Assembly (NCBI GenBank): GCA_021464415.1
Contig: CM038470.1
Span: 10,366,394-10,430,393, forward strand
Direction: 5' to 3'
Source of the DNA: Lonicera japonica
Lineage: Eukaryota > Streptophyta > Magnoliopsida > Dipsacales > Caprifoliaceae
DNA length: 64,000 nucleotides
The notes under the pieces were generated by a model that was not told the origin of the DNA, did no database searches, and saw only the letters and a list, made by a program, of their open reading frames with translations. Shown one piece after another: positions 1-11,347 of this stretch. A program made the translations under genes and the position numbers. Each line of letters begins with the position of its first letter. Position 1 is the stretch's first letter.

Positions 1-2
1 AG

Positions 3-860
3 AAATGTTTCCATTGTCATGAACCGGGACACTTCAAAACCAATTGTCCGATTAGAAGAAAGGAGAGAAGAGATAAAAGAGATAAAGCCTTTAAACAAGT
101 AAGGCATGCCCTCAAGGGAACATGGAGTGATTCCGAAGAGGGTGAGTCCGAAGGCGACTCTAGCGACGAGGAGACGGCAAATCTTTGCCTTATGGCAAGA
201 GACGATGAGGTAGACTCTATTTATGATTCATTTAGTGATGATAATGTTTCTATAAATGATGATGGTTGTGATGAAAATGACTATGATGAGTTATATGAAA
301 TGTTTGAGGAATTGCATAGCAAATTTGAAAATCTATCTAAGAAGTTTGCAAGCCTCGAAAAGGAGAATTTGATAATTTCTAACAAATGTGAAATTTTTGA
401 GAAAGAAAACATAGTTTTGAAAAATGAAATCAATACTTTGAAGAAAGGAAAGGAAAAGGAAATTCTAAACACACTTGTAGTAGAAAATGTCAAATTAAAA
501 GATCAAGTGGATGATCTAACTAATAGCTTAGCCAAATTCACCAATGGTAGGGATAATTTGGATAAACTATTAGGAATGCAAATGTGTGTATTTGACAAAG
601 CCGGTTTGGGTTACAACCAAATTGACAACCAAAAGGATTACAAAAACTTTTTTAAAACATATACACCTCATGATCCTACTTATCTTTGCTCATATTGTGG
701 TAGAAATACTCATTATATGGATCATTGTTTCTATCAAAATGAAGGTTTCCCTAAAAGGAAACTTGCTTGGGTTCCAAAAGGAACCATTATGTTTGCTAAC
801 CCAAAGGGACCCAACACATTTTGTGTACCAAAGGAGAAGTTACTCAAAGTCATGGTGTAG
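3..860 (+). pseudogene. gag, C-terminal part, of the Sirevirus-like element
   Basis: The frame is open from base 3 to a TAG at 858-860. It encodes a nucleocapsid-type Gag that would package element RNA. A first zinc knuckle CFHCHEPGHFKTNC (CX2CX4HX4C) lies at the window edge. It is followed by a basic stretch, an acidic stretch (about 120-300), a Glu/Lys-rich probable coiled coil (about 290-560) and a second knuckle CSYCGRNTHYMDHC at about 687-730. The N-terminal capsid part is outside the window. The TAG separates this from pol, which continues in the same frame. It could be a simple nonsense mutation or a former readthrough site; the damage further on makes mutation more likely. Confidence 0.85.
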
Positions 861-3800
861 GTGTGGTTGAAAGCCAATGGTAGCAAAACCAAGTGGTTCT
901 TGGATAGTGGTTGCTCAAAGCACATGACGGGAGACAAGAACAACTTCTTAAGTCTAATTCCCAAGCGAGGAGGGAATGTGACTTTCGGGGATAACGCAAA
1001 GGAAAAAATCATCGGTATATGTAAGGTTGGTAAGCATTCTACATGTATTGATAATGTTCTATTAGTTGGTGATTTGAAGCATAATTTACTTAGCATTAAC
1101 CAATTATGTGATAAGGGTTATGAAGTTATTTTTAAATCCGATCGTTGCATTGTTAATAATATTAGTGATGATTCCATTCTACTTGTTGCATATAGAACTA
1201 ATAATGTGTATACTCTTGAGCTTGATGATTTATCACAACAAGATGTTAAATGCTTATCCGCTATAAATGATGTATCCTGGTTGTGGCATAGGAGACTAGG
1301 ACATGCTAATATGGATTTAATTCATGCTTTGTCTAAGAAAGAGTTTGTTAAAGGATTGCCCAAAACCAAATTTGTTAAAAATAAAATTTGTGATGCATGT
1401 CAACTTGATAAACAACACAAATCCTCTTTCAAGTCAAAAAGGGATATTACTTCTTTTAGACCACTTGATATGTTGCATCTTGATTTGTTTGGTCCTATTT
1501 CGGTTGCTAGTCTAGGTGGCAAATTGTACACTCTTGTTATTGTTGATGATTACACTAGACTCACTATGGTGTTCTTTCTCACCTATAAAAGTGAAACTCC
1601 ACATGCTTTTGCTAAATTTTGTAGAAAAGTTCAAAATGAAAAAGGCGTCTCCATTGTGCATGTTCGTAGTGATAGAGGTAGAGAATTTGACAATGTTGAT
1701 ATTGAGAACTTTTGTGATGAGCATGGTATTGATCATAATTTTTCGGCACCTAGAACTCTTCAACAAAATGGTGTTGTTGAGAAAAAAAATAGATCTCTTC
1801 AAGAGATGTCTAGGACTGTGCTTAATGAACATTCTTTACCGGAGTATTTGTGGGCGGAAGCCGTTAACACCGCATGCTATGTGATTAATCGTACTATTAT
1901 TCGTAAAAAGTTAGATAAGACACCTTATGAGTTATGGAATGACAAGAAACCAAATATTGCATATTTTAAGGTTTTTGGTTGCACATGTTTTATTTTGAAT
2001 GATCATGATCACTTAGGTAAATTTGATGCTAAATCGATGAAGGAATTTTTCTTGGGTATGCCACTAATAGTAAAGCTTATAGAGTTTATAACAAGAAAAG
2101 TTTGGTAGTCCAAGAATCTATGCATGTTGTGTTTAATGAGTCAAATCCTTTCTCACCCAAAGTACATTCCGATGATGATGTTGAAATTATCCAAAAGATT
2201 TCGGATATTCAAATTAATGACACATCTAAGGAAGAACCATTGAGTGCTCAAGCTCCTCCTAAGGAGTTAGAAAACAAAATCGAGCAAGACTCGAATGATT
2301 TGCCTAAGAGTTGGAAATTTGTGTCCAACCACCATATTGATCAAATTCTTGGAGAGCCATCTAGTAAAGTTATGACTAGATATTCCTTAAGAAATGTATG
2401 CAATAATGTGGCATTTGTTTCTCAATATGAGCCTAAAAACATTATTGAAGCCGAACAAGATGAATCTTGGATGATGGCTATGCAAGAAGAGCTCAATCAA
2501 TTTGAGAGAAACAAAGTGTGGACACTTGTTCCCAAACCTAGTGATCATACTATTATAGGTACTAAATGGGTATTTCGTAACAAAAAGGATAAAAGTGGTG
2601 TAATTGTTAGAAATAAAGCTAGACTTGTTGCTCAAGGATACAATCAAGAGGAGGCATTGATTATGAAGAAACATATGCACCCGTAGCTCGTTTAGAAGCC
2701 ATTCGCATGCTACTTGCTTATTCATGTTTTAAGAATTTTAAATTATATCAAATGGATGTGAAAAGTGCTTTCTTGAATGGTTTTATTGATGAGGAAGTTT
2801 ATGTAAAACAACCTCCCGGTTTTGAAAATCATGTTTATCCGGATTATGTGTTTAAATTATCAAAAGCATTATATGGTTTAAAACAAGCACCTAGAGCATG
2901 GTATGATAGACTTAGTTCATTTTTGATTAATCATGGTTTTGTTAGAGGTAAAATTGATACAACCTTATTTATCAAAAATCATGACAATGACATGCTACTT
3001 GTACAAATCTATGTTGATGATATTATATTTGGTTCTACTAACAAAAATCTTTGTAAGGACTTTTTCACATGTATGCAAAAGGAATTCGAAATGAGCATGA
3101 TGGGATAAATGAATTACTTCCTTGGATTACAAGTGAAGCAATGCAAATAATGCATCTTCATCAATCAAGAGAAGTACGTGAATGAGCTCTTGAAGAAATT
3201 CGACATGGAAGGTGCCAAATCTATGAGCACTCCTATGAGTTCAACATTGAAGCTTGACAAAGACGAGATAAGTAAAAGTGTAGACATCAAGAAAAATATC
3301 GAGGTATGATCGGTAGTTTATTATATTTGACAGCCTCTAGGTCGGATATTATGTTTAGTGTATGTATTTGTGCACGATTCCAAGCGGATCCTAAAGAATC
3401 ACATTTACTTGCCGTAAAACGGATTTTCCGTTATCTTTCCGGTACTAGTTCCTTGGGTTTGTGGTACCCAATAGAGAACTCATTTGACTTGATTAGTTAT
3501 TCCGATGCGAATTATGCCGGTTGCAAAATCAATAGGAAAAGCACTAGTGGCACTTGTCATTTCCTAGGACACGCACTAGTATCTCGGTCAAGCAAGAAAC
3601 AAAACTCGGTGGCCCTTTCAACGGCTGAAGCCGAATATGTGGCGGCCGGAAGTTGTTGTGCTCAAACTTTATACATTAAACAACAACTAGAAGACTTCGG
3701 ATTAAGTCTTAACCACATTCCCATTAAGTGTGACAACACAAGTGCTATTGGCTTGACTAAAACCCTATACAACATTCACGTACTTAGCACATTGAGATAA

Positions 3801-3961
3801 GATATCATTTTATTCGTGATCATGTGCAAAAAGATGATGTTGATATTGAATTCGTTGGCACCGAATCGCAATTTACGGATATTTTCACTAAACCATTTTC
3901 CGATGATCGCTTTTGCACTATTCGACATGAACTTGGCATGACTAGAGCATGTGATATCTAG
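861..3961 (+). pseudogene. pol (protease-integrase-RT-RNase H), disrupted
   Basis: Motifs in order: protease WFLDSGCSKHMTG near 897-935; pre-integrase WLWHRRLGHAN near 1278; integrase core with LHLDLFG, RSDRGREF and the Glu in NGVVEKKN (the D,D,E triad); reverse transcriptase from about 2470 with the catalytic YVDDIIFGS near 3010; RNase H with DANYAGC near 3506 and STAEAEY near 3620. The last codons RACDI are followed by TAG at 3959-3961. One-base losses near 2035 and 2654 shift the frame, and there are stops at 3106-3108 and soon after. All catalytic motifs can still be read in one frame or another, so the decay is moderate. This is a copia-type domain order. Confidence 0.9.
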
Positions 3962-4717
3962 TTAACCAAAATATTCATGTATATTGATTAATTATGCTTG
4001 TTTACAAAGCTTACAATATTGTGTTGTTAATTGATTAATTTTTGTGTAACAAGCATCCTAGTTTCATGTATTTCATTTACATGTTATTATGTGTACTAAT
4101 AATTTCATTGTAGTACATAATTGGCCCACAATAGCACTTCAAAGTTTCATTTGGGATTAAGAGAAAAAATGAGCAAATATGGGCTTGACAGACCCAATCA
4201 GTCGACTAAGGCATGACACTCAGTCGACTAAGCCTTCATCAGTCGACTGAAGGGCCTTCATCAGTCGACTGATGCTTGGCTGAGAGCAACACTTTATACC
4301 TTTTTTTTCCCATGTTTATTTCATTTCCCTCTCTATCAATTACGAGCCTCCTCTCTCCACACACACCCAAAACCTTCACAAACCATCCTATAACTCTAAA
4401 TTCTTCACCAAAATACATTATAATCCATAAATCTTCATCTTTCTACATCAAATCACCTACAAATCAAACCTATTTCACTTCAAATCCTTCAAACCCATCT
4501 TATTCCTTCTCAAACCCTAACTCTAGCCTCCATTGATTCTTCCTCAACCAAGACTATATTATACACCCAATTTCACTACTATCTCATATAAATTCATCTA
4601 TATAACATATTTACTACTCTTTTCAATCATCTAAACTAGTTTCGAAACCCAAAAATCTCAATTTCTCTTCAAACCCTAGTTTCTTCATAGTCTATATCAT
4701 TTTCTCACTCTCTAAAT
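3962..4717 (+). other. Spacer between pol and the third ORF
   Basis: This is untranslated element sequence. It is AT-rich up to about 4140, contains the four-copy palindrome cluster at 4201-4269, and then a C/T-rich stretch with many CCAAA and TCACC runs to about 4700. An 86-codon open stretch at 4276-4536 is low-complexity and resembles no protein I know, so I do not call it a gene. The stretch may serve as the leader of the third ORF. Confidence 0.6.
4199..4271. repeat. Cluster of four AGTCGACT palindromes (internal copy)
   Basis: The palindrome AGTCGACT occurs four times, with its GTCGAC core starting at 4201, 4223, 4242 and 4264. The spacings are 22, 19 and 22 bases. The first copy is preceded by AT and the last followed by AT, so the whole block is itself roughly inverted (ATCAGTCGACT at the left, AGTCGACTGAT at the right). 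A second cluster with the same spacing lies in the LTR at 6931-7003. Confidence 0.9.
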
Positions 4718-5927
4718 ATATCTCAAGCACCTCGCTCTCGTCGCCCTCGCAAGTCTGTACCGCAAGTAGGTACATCTTCGCCCATTCCTACACAAGTTCC
4801 ACTACCACCATTGTTCATCTCCGATGAAGTTCAGGCCAATTTCAACTCCGACTATGCCATTCGTACTATCGTTGAATGTAAATAATTCAACATAGAGCTA
4901 TTCTTTTCATATGGTCTTAACATTACTGCTATTTTTCGTAGACAATGCATCATAAATTTCCTAACAATTCATGAGAATGTCTATCCCCGTCTAGTTAAAT
5001 TATTTTATGCTAACCTTCATCACTCGGCACTTGATTCCGGTCGTCTGAACAAACTTCGTCTCAACACTCTCATAAATGGACGAATGATTAGCTTCACTAA
5101 ATTGGATCTCAGTCGGATCTTTGGTTTTCCAACTGAAAATATGACGGACGTCCCGTCGAATTTTGGGAATCTCTTTGGTTTTGAGAAATCCGCGGCTTTA
5201 TCTATCATTCTTAAGCGACGCCATCGATATCAAAACAGTGGTGCGGGACTTGAAATCAAAGCCTCTATGCTTACTTTGCAAAATCGCCTTATCCATTCCA
5301 TTGTCGGGTATTCCATTGTTTCGAGACGAGGTAGTAGGGCTTTCGTCAATGCTTTGGACGTTTTCTTGGTATGGGCAATTGCTATGGGACACAAGCTTGA
5401 CTTTGCCGATCTCATGTTCAACCATCTTCTTAATATCACCAATCCCAAGAAACAAGGATTGGTCTATACTATGGCACTCACTCGACTATTTCAATTCTAT
5501 GACATTCACCTCGAAGATGAGACGGAAAATCATTGTTCCTACATCCGATGAGACCTATAGTACTAAGACTATTCGCCAAATAGGATATCACATTGAGAAC
5601 GGGGAATGGATTTCAAATGATCCTCTTGACATTGATGATGATGGTGATAGTGATGATGATGAGAACTTGGCTCAAACCGAGCCCATGGAGCAAGACATAC
5701 CACCTCAAGGACCTTCCACTCAAGCTCCCACTAGCTCTCAACAAGCCATTCACACGCCACATCCAAATGAAGCTATCTTGCAAGCCATCCAACATCTCTC
5801 GGTGACCATGGATAATAGGTTCAACCGTATTGAGGAAAGGCAAAGAGCACATGAAGCCGCATTCCTCCACTGCCACCCCGACTATGTCTTTCCACCGTGG
5901 AATCCGTGGCATGGCAATCAAGGATAG
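4718..5927 (+). pseudogene. Third ORF of the element, env-like position, broken
   Basis: One frame runs from about 4718 to 5551 and continues one frame over to TAG at 5925-5927. It has an in-frame TAA at 4883-4885 and a frameshift near 5525. The likely start codon now reads ATA. The N-terminus is basic and proline-rich. The middle (about 5030-5530) resembles the family often labelled putative plant transposon protein; this is recalled similarity, not a search result. The C-terminal part is acidic (DDDGDSDDDE near 5640), then Pro/Gln-rich, then a short helical stretch ILQAIQHLSVTMDNRFNRIE (about 5770-5840) that could form a coiled coil. I see no transmembrane segment, so an envelope function is not supported. 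Confidence 0.6.
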
Positions 5928-6310
5928 GGTCAATGGCCACAAGAAGGTCCCGGCGAGTGATCTCATTCTCTTCTCCTCTTTTTGATCATGACAATGGGGG
6001 ATAAAATAATAAGTGTTTGGTACACACTTTATCTAATATGTTTATTATGCTTTCTCTTTTATGAACTTCTATCAACTCTAATCTTATGTTTGTTATGGTT
6101 TTAATTTGGTTATAACTCTAGTATTTTATCTAATTATGTTGAACTTTAGATCATGTTTGAAGTATTAATTAAGATCCTGCTTTGGTTTGAAGTTTTATTA
6201 TGCATGCCTGCTTTATTCTATTTTATGCATAATTTGAGGGGGAGTTTTCCCTTTAGAAAACTCAATTTATAATTTTAATTGCAAACACACATTAATTTAT
6301 TGTCATCATC
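5928..6310 (+). other. Non-coding 3' untranslated part of the element before the polypurine tract
   Basis: AT-rich sequence with no ORF of note. A purine run GAGGGGGAG at 6236-6244 looks like a second, upstream polypurine tract. Repeated polypurine tracts are a known Sirevirus trait. Confidence 0.55.
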
Positions 6311-6324
6311 AAAAAGGGGGAGAT
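6311..6324 (+). promoter_or_regulatory. Polypurine tract (plus-strand primer site)
   Basis: AAAAAGGGGGAGAT directly precedes the LTR start TGTTGACC. This is the usual position and composition for the RNase H-resistant primer of plus-strand synthesis in copia elements. Confidence 0.88.
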
Positions 6325-7741
6325 TGTTGACCTTATAGTCACTAATCTTGTTTTGATAATAACAATAACATTAATCATGTGTAATTTAATTAAGTTGATA
6401 TTTTAAGTTATAGCCACATTAAATTGATCACACGTTGACAAAATCGAAAAGCCGAAATAAAGATCATTCACCTACAAGTTGTACGCCTTTAATGTCTCAC
6501 ACATCACAAAGCCTCCATGATCAATGCTCTATCAATGTCACCTCTATGATGAATGATAAGCCAAGGAAGAAAAGAAATGAAGAAACAATCAAAAGCCCTT
6601 GAAGACTCATTAGTCTCTATTTGAGTGAGTGCTTTAGTTACTTATGTAAAGGTTCATGCTTGACTCTAAATATAGCTCATATACTTTGTTTTTACACAAC
6701 TAGATTGATCAAAACAAAGTTCCCTCAAGATCCTTTCAAAATACACATTCTAGTAAAAACCGGTTTTGAAATTAATTCATATTTAATGTTAAATGATCTT
6801 ATTTGAAGCTCTGACAAAAATAGGTGTCTTAGGAACCTATATTTTACATTCCCTAAGCATTAAAAGTGGTTTTAGAGCTAAAATGCAAAAGTACAAAATT
6901 TGGATTTTTGGCCTGATGGACAGACCCCATCAGTCGACTAAGCAGAGAGGCTCAGTCGACTGAGGCTCACTCAGTCGACTAAGGAGCCCTGCTCAGTCGA
7001 CTGATGGCCCAGAATATAGCCGTTGGAGTTCTGATTTTTTACCATTTTTGGCACCAAACTCTTACCAACTCCCTTCAAACGACCATATGATGTCTTAGAC
7101 TATATATACACCTTATAAGACTTATTTAAATACTCTTGAATCATTCTTACACTATTCTCTTCATCTACATTTATTTTTAAAGATTCAAGAACATTGCTTT
7201 TGATCAATCATCTTTATTTTGAGCTATACTTTATTGATCAAATTTGATATCTCTTAGTGTGAGCTTAAGTTGTAATCTTCATATACTATTGAGCTATTGT
7301 ACATTGGTGTTAGTCACCAAATCTTTTCTTTCAAACATTAAGAGAGGTTTATATCTTAAGATAGCAAAAGTGAATTCTTGTGTGAGTATTGAGAGAGATT
7401 CAATACTTGTTAGAGTGCGTGAGAAGAATACACTTGTAGAGGTTTGATCTTCACCCGGAATGAGATCGGTTATAGTTAAATTTCTCGGGGTACTAGCCGA
7501 GCGCGAAGTAGGGGCTAACAAGCCGAACCGTGTGAATAAAAAGTCTTCGACTTTGATCGGTTTAATCTTTCTATCTCTTGAACTCTTATATTGTGTTATT
7601 TGCACCTTGTGATTGGATTTATCTTTGTTTATTATTTGGTTGATTGATATAGACGTCAAACATTTTTAAATTGATTTTAAAAATCCCATTAAATTTTAAA
7701 AACCCTATTCACCCCCCCTCTAGGGTATTTTCTGACGAACA
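6325..7741 (+). repeat. 3' LTR of the Sirevirus-like element
   Basis: It begins TGTTGACC after the polypurine tract and ends GACGAACA, giving the short inverted ends TGTT and AACA. The length is about 1417 bases. It carries a palindrome cluster at 6931-7003 and a TATA box (TATATATA) at about 7102-7109, which would place transcription start near 7135. The C-rich block ending near 7722 is typical of the 3' part of such LTRs. The right end is inferred from the terminal CA; the target duplication cannot be tested because the left end is outside the window. Confidence 0.78.
6931..7003. repeat. Cluster of four AGTCGACT palindromes (LTR copy)
   Basis: GTCGAC cores start at 6933, 6955, 6974 and 6996, with spacings 22, 19 and 22, the same as the internal cluster. 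The sequences between the palindromes differ from the internal cluster, so the spacing and the palindrome seem to be what is kept. The cluster lies about 100 bases upstream of the LTR TATA box. Confidence 0.9.
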
Positions 7742-8390
7742 TTGTGTATTAGTTGCAAAATTACATAATTACCCCTGAAAGGCAAGTTAATAAAATAGGA
7801 CAAGCTATATATAATGATAATAACAATAATTAAAAGTTATTTACCACTTAAGTAGTCAAGAGATTCTCCATTTAGGCAGAAAAAATGATGTCTTACCACT
7901 TAGGTAGACAGAGGATTTTACCATTTCGGTAGATAGGAGTCTTGCCGTTTTGGGAGATTGGGTTGTTTGTTTTGCCTTTTCGGGAGACTGGTTCGTCTTC
8001 TCATTTCGGAAGATTGGGTGTTAATATTGCTTTTTTGGGAGATTGATTCGTTCGTCTTGCTTTCTTGGTAGAATAGTTGTTCGTCTTGCCTTTTCGAGAA
8101 ACTGGGTGTTCGTTTTGCTTTTTCGGGAAACTATTTGTTTGTTCGTCTTACTTATTCGGGAGATTAGGCGTTCATCTTGCCTTTTCGGGAGATTAGGCGT
8201 TCGTCTTGCCACTATGGAAAACTCATATTCGTCTTGCCTTTTTAGGAGACTAGGTTTGTTTTACTAATTTGGGAGACTCGTGTTCGTCTTGTCACTTTGA
8301 AAGACTCGTCTTGCCATTTCGATAGACTCATTGTTTGTTTGCCTTGCCTTTTCAGAAGTCTTGTTGTTACCATTTCGGTAAAAAATTAAT
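7742..8390. repeat. Degenerate minisatellite A (about 40-50 bp unit)
   Basis: After about 160 bases of AT-rich sequence, a unit resembling TTCGTCTTGCCTTTTCGGGA followed by GATTGG or similar recurs with variable spacing from about 7860 to 8380. Many copies share TTGCC, TTTCGG and GGAGA blocks. ORFs here on both strands are products of the repeat. At 7771-7786 there is a small piece of the unit that builds minisatellite B (TTACCCCTGAAAGGCA). Confidence 0.7.
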
Positions 8391-9034
8391 AAAATTCTTC
8401 TAAAAGGTAAAGTTAGTACAAATAGATATTGTTTAGGTAGAAAGTTATTAAAATATCTTTGAAAGACGATTGTTAGTACAAATGAATACCGTTTAGGCAA
8501 AACGTTTTACTAAAATGTCCCTGAAAGACGATTGTTAGCATAAATGAATACCGTTTCGATATAAAGTTACTAAAATATTCCTAAAATACAACGTTAGCAT
8601 AAAATGGCTATCTGTTTAGTAAAAAAATACTAAAATGCCCCTGAAAGATAACGATAACATAAAATGACTACCTTTCAGTAGGAACGATTACTAAAATGCC
8701 CTTGACAGGCAATGTTAGTAAAAATGATTATATGTTCGATAAAAAGTTACTAAAACGTCCATAAAAGACAATCATTAGTATAAATGTTTACTTGTTTAGT
8801 AGAAAGTTACTAAAATGCTCCTAAAAGACAATTTGTACAAAAGACCACTTGTTTGGTGGAAAACTTACTATAAATGCCCCTGAAAGGCAATGTTAGTACA
8901 AAATGATACATTTTCGGTAGTAAATTACTAAAATGCCCTTGAAAGGCAAAGTTAGCATAGAATGACTACCTGCTCGGTAAGAAATTACTAAAATGCCTCT
9001 AAAAGGCAAAGTTAGCATAAATACATGTATGATT
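8391..9034. repeat. Degenerate minisatellite B (about 60 bp unit)
   Basis: About ten or eleven copies of a unit near 60 bases. Its landmarks are TTACTAAAATGCCCCTGAAA, then GGCAAAGTTAGCATAAAATG, then ACTACCTGTTTAGTAGAAAG. Copies differ by scattered substitutions and small gaps, so the array is old. It directly follows minisatellite A and shares the GGTAG motif with it. Confidence 0.8.
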
Positions 9035-9289
9035 TTATATTTTCTTTGGTGGAAGAACACCTAAGATCGACCCAAGACAGACCCATAAAATCGAAGACCG
9101 ATCAATTTTTTGTGATGCAGGGATGACCGATCGGTCTATTATGTGTTCAATCAAATTCTTGCTATTCCTCTTCGGTTTTGATCTTTTACACTCAGGGGTG
9201 ACATCTTGGTTCATCAGAGCCCTTTTGGTGCTGTCTGAGACCAATATTTAGCTTTCTGCGCTTGCACACTTAAAATAACGACTTCATCC
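9035..9289. other. Unassigned repeat-like sequence
   Basis: A minus-strand open stretch of 69 codons (9035-9244) has no recognisable domain. The piece TTTTGGTGCTGTCTGAGACC near 9222 is loosely like the sequence next to the primer site of some gypsy elements, so this may be a relic of one. The evidence is weak. Confidence 0.25.
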
Positions 9290-9865
9290 AAATGTCGTAA
9301 AATGTGATATCCACAATTGCTAGGACCCTCTTTTTCATTAGGACCATTTGTTTTATTATATTGTTGATTCCTCATCCCATGTTGTTCAACATTTTCCTAA
9401 ACATTTTCATTATCACCGCATCAAACCCCAAATGGCTACCTAAATCAGATTCATTATCTCCAAACTGTCAATTTTCTTCTTCATTCATTCCATCAATTTC
9501 TTCATTCATTTGGCCCCATTATTCAAGATATACAACATTTAAAGGTTCAAAATAATTCATTATACCCTCTTTTTCACCACAATCTAGATACATGTTTATC
9601 ACTCTATATGTTATAGCCTATTTTGTCATTTTCAAAACATCCATATATTAACTGGTTGAATCAATCAATTTCTAAAATCCTTTTGAGAATGCATATACCA
9701 ATAAAATAAAACATATGGTATACCTAATTCATTGGCCATCAGTATAATCTCGTGGATGGACATTCTATCCAAGTCACAGATATTAGCAATGGTTATAGAC
9801 CTACCATTATAAACTAAATGGGGTGCATATTCTAACTTTTTATTAAAATAAATTATGATGGACAA
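9290..9865 (-). pseudogene. Fragment of a Mutator-like transposase N-terminus
   Basis: On the minus strand, 9865-9665 encodes a PB1-like stretch with LVYNGRSITIANICDLDRMS and then HEIILMANELG. This resembles the first domain of plant MuDR-type transposases. The sequence down to about 9290 continues as a Met/Asn/Glu-rich linker with several stops. No transposase core or terminal repeats are seen, so it is a scrap. It is not a copy of the full element at 12.66-17.49 kb, whose N-terminus reads differently. Confidence 0.5.
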
Positions 9866-11340
9866 TTTATATAAATTAGGTGTTGAAAATAAAAATGAAA
9901 TACAATTTTTTTTATTAAAACATCATTTAACAAAAATCAAAATATAATCCCTAAAAATATGCAAAAAATAACAACATTTTTTTCTAAAAATGAAACCTTA
10001 AAAAAAACAAATTTGTATATAAATATACTGTTATATTCGTAGAGAAACCGTAGAATCAAACTTAAACCCTAAAACCAGTTGCATTGACATTAAAACCCTA
10101 ACCAAAACAAAAAATGCACTTATGGTATGTATATTTGATTCTTGTTATAAGATCGTTGTAAGCCCTCAATGGCTAATCCAATACATTTGTTGCTTCGTCG
10201 TTTAATTTTTTTATTTTCTCTCCACTTCAATGTTTTGAACTGATTCTTTCTTTATTTTTCTGTGTTGTTCGTCTTTGGTGCGCAATAAAATATATTTATG
10301 TTGAATTACAATTATACCTTTTAAAAAAGGTCGTGTGCAACACACATGAGATATTTTTATCCATATTAATGGAAATTTTGGACGGAAGAGCCAAATTGAC
10401 CCTCGTTAATAGGGGAAAGGCCATAGTAGAACATTTTTTAGTTTAAGGGATAAAATGACCAATAGTTTAAAGACCATTAGGGTAGTTTACTCCAATATTT
10501 TTTTTTAAAAAAAATTACAATTAAAATTATTTTTTAAAAAATATTTAACTAAAATGTATGGAAATGAGCACATATCTTGATTCCATCGAACACTATAGTT
10601 AAACTCACTTAATATTTTAAGTCCTTAAAATTTTTATTTATTTTTAGTTTAAAAGGCAAAATGAGATTAATCTCTTAATTCAGGGGCATTTGGGTAGTTT
10701 AAACTAGAAAATTTGTTAAGCCTACTTTTTTATTTTCATAATATGAAATTGTACATAAAATCCAAAAAGATATCTATTCTTAAAATTAAATATTAGATAA
10801 ATTATATTTTAATCGATCTTAAAAAGTATTATATTTTAAATATTTTTTTAAAAGAGGAATATTTTGTTTTTCCTAGAGTGTTTATATTTGTTAATCAAAG
10901 AAAATATAAGGGTGATGATAAATGTATCTCTTTTGTTATCACTAACACCTTCTAAAATTTTTATTAATATTAAAATAAATTTTATTCTCACCACCCTCTT
11001 ATTTTACTTTTTTATCCAAAGGTTAACTATTAATTAATTAATCATTAATCATAACAAAACAATAGTACAATCTCTCACCACTTCTTCACCACTCTCTTCT
11101 TCTCCTCCTCATTCTCCATCTCATACTCCTCCACTTCTTCAAAATATACATATATACATAAATATATATATTCAAAAACAAAATAATATGGATTCTTCTT
11201 CCACCTCTTTCTTCTTCTTATTCAAAACATACATACACACACATATATATTCTAAAATGAAAAAAAAATAAACAAAAAATGCATATAAATATAGATCTAT
11301 TATTAAAAAGGAAAAAAGACTCATACCCACATATCTGTTT
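9866..11340. other. AT-rich intergenic DNA without genes
   Basis: Long A/T runs and no ORF with a recognisable domain. Phrases such as CCAAATTGACCC (10391) and GGTAGTTTACTCC (10481) resemble ends of small inverted-repeat transposons, but I could not define both ends of any of them. A short CT/TC-rich stretch lies at about 11070-11140. Confidence 0.5.
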
Positions 11341-11347
11341 AAGTTTC

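Larger units (their letters stand above)
1..7741 (+). mobile_element. 3' part of a decayed Ty1/copia retrotransposon, Sirevirus type
   Basis: The window opens inside gag; the 5' LTR and primer site lie off its left edge. Seen in order: Gag with two CCHC knuckles, aspartic protease, integrase, reverse transcriptase, RNase H, a long spacer, a third ORF in the env-like position, a polypurine tract and a 3' LTR of about 1.4 kb. The copia gene order (integrase before reverse transcriptase), the second Gag knuckle, an extra ORF after pol and clustered short palindromes in the LTR all fit Sireviruses as I know them. Pol has at least two frameshifts and several stop codons, so this copy cannot move by itself. 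The age cannot be judged because the 5' LTR is missing. Confidence 0.88.

Noticed and set aside
5163..5524. First half of an ORF overlapping the element's third ORF
   Set aside because: Only the part after about 5525 fits the third ORF; the upstream part is an out-of-frame shadow of the real reading frame.
8021..8500. Arg/Lys-rich ORFs on both strands
   Set aside because: They are translations of the minisatellite units.
9035..9244. Possible gypsy leader fragment
   Set aside because: Only one short phrase resembles a known leader; no LTR end or gag follows.
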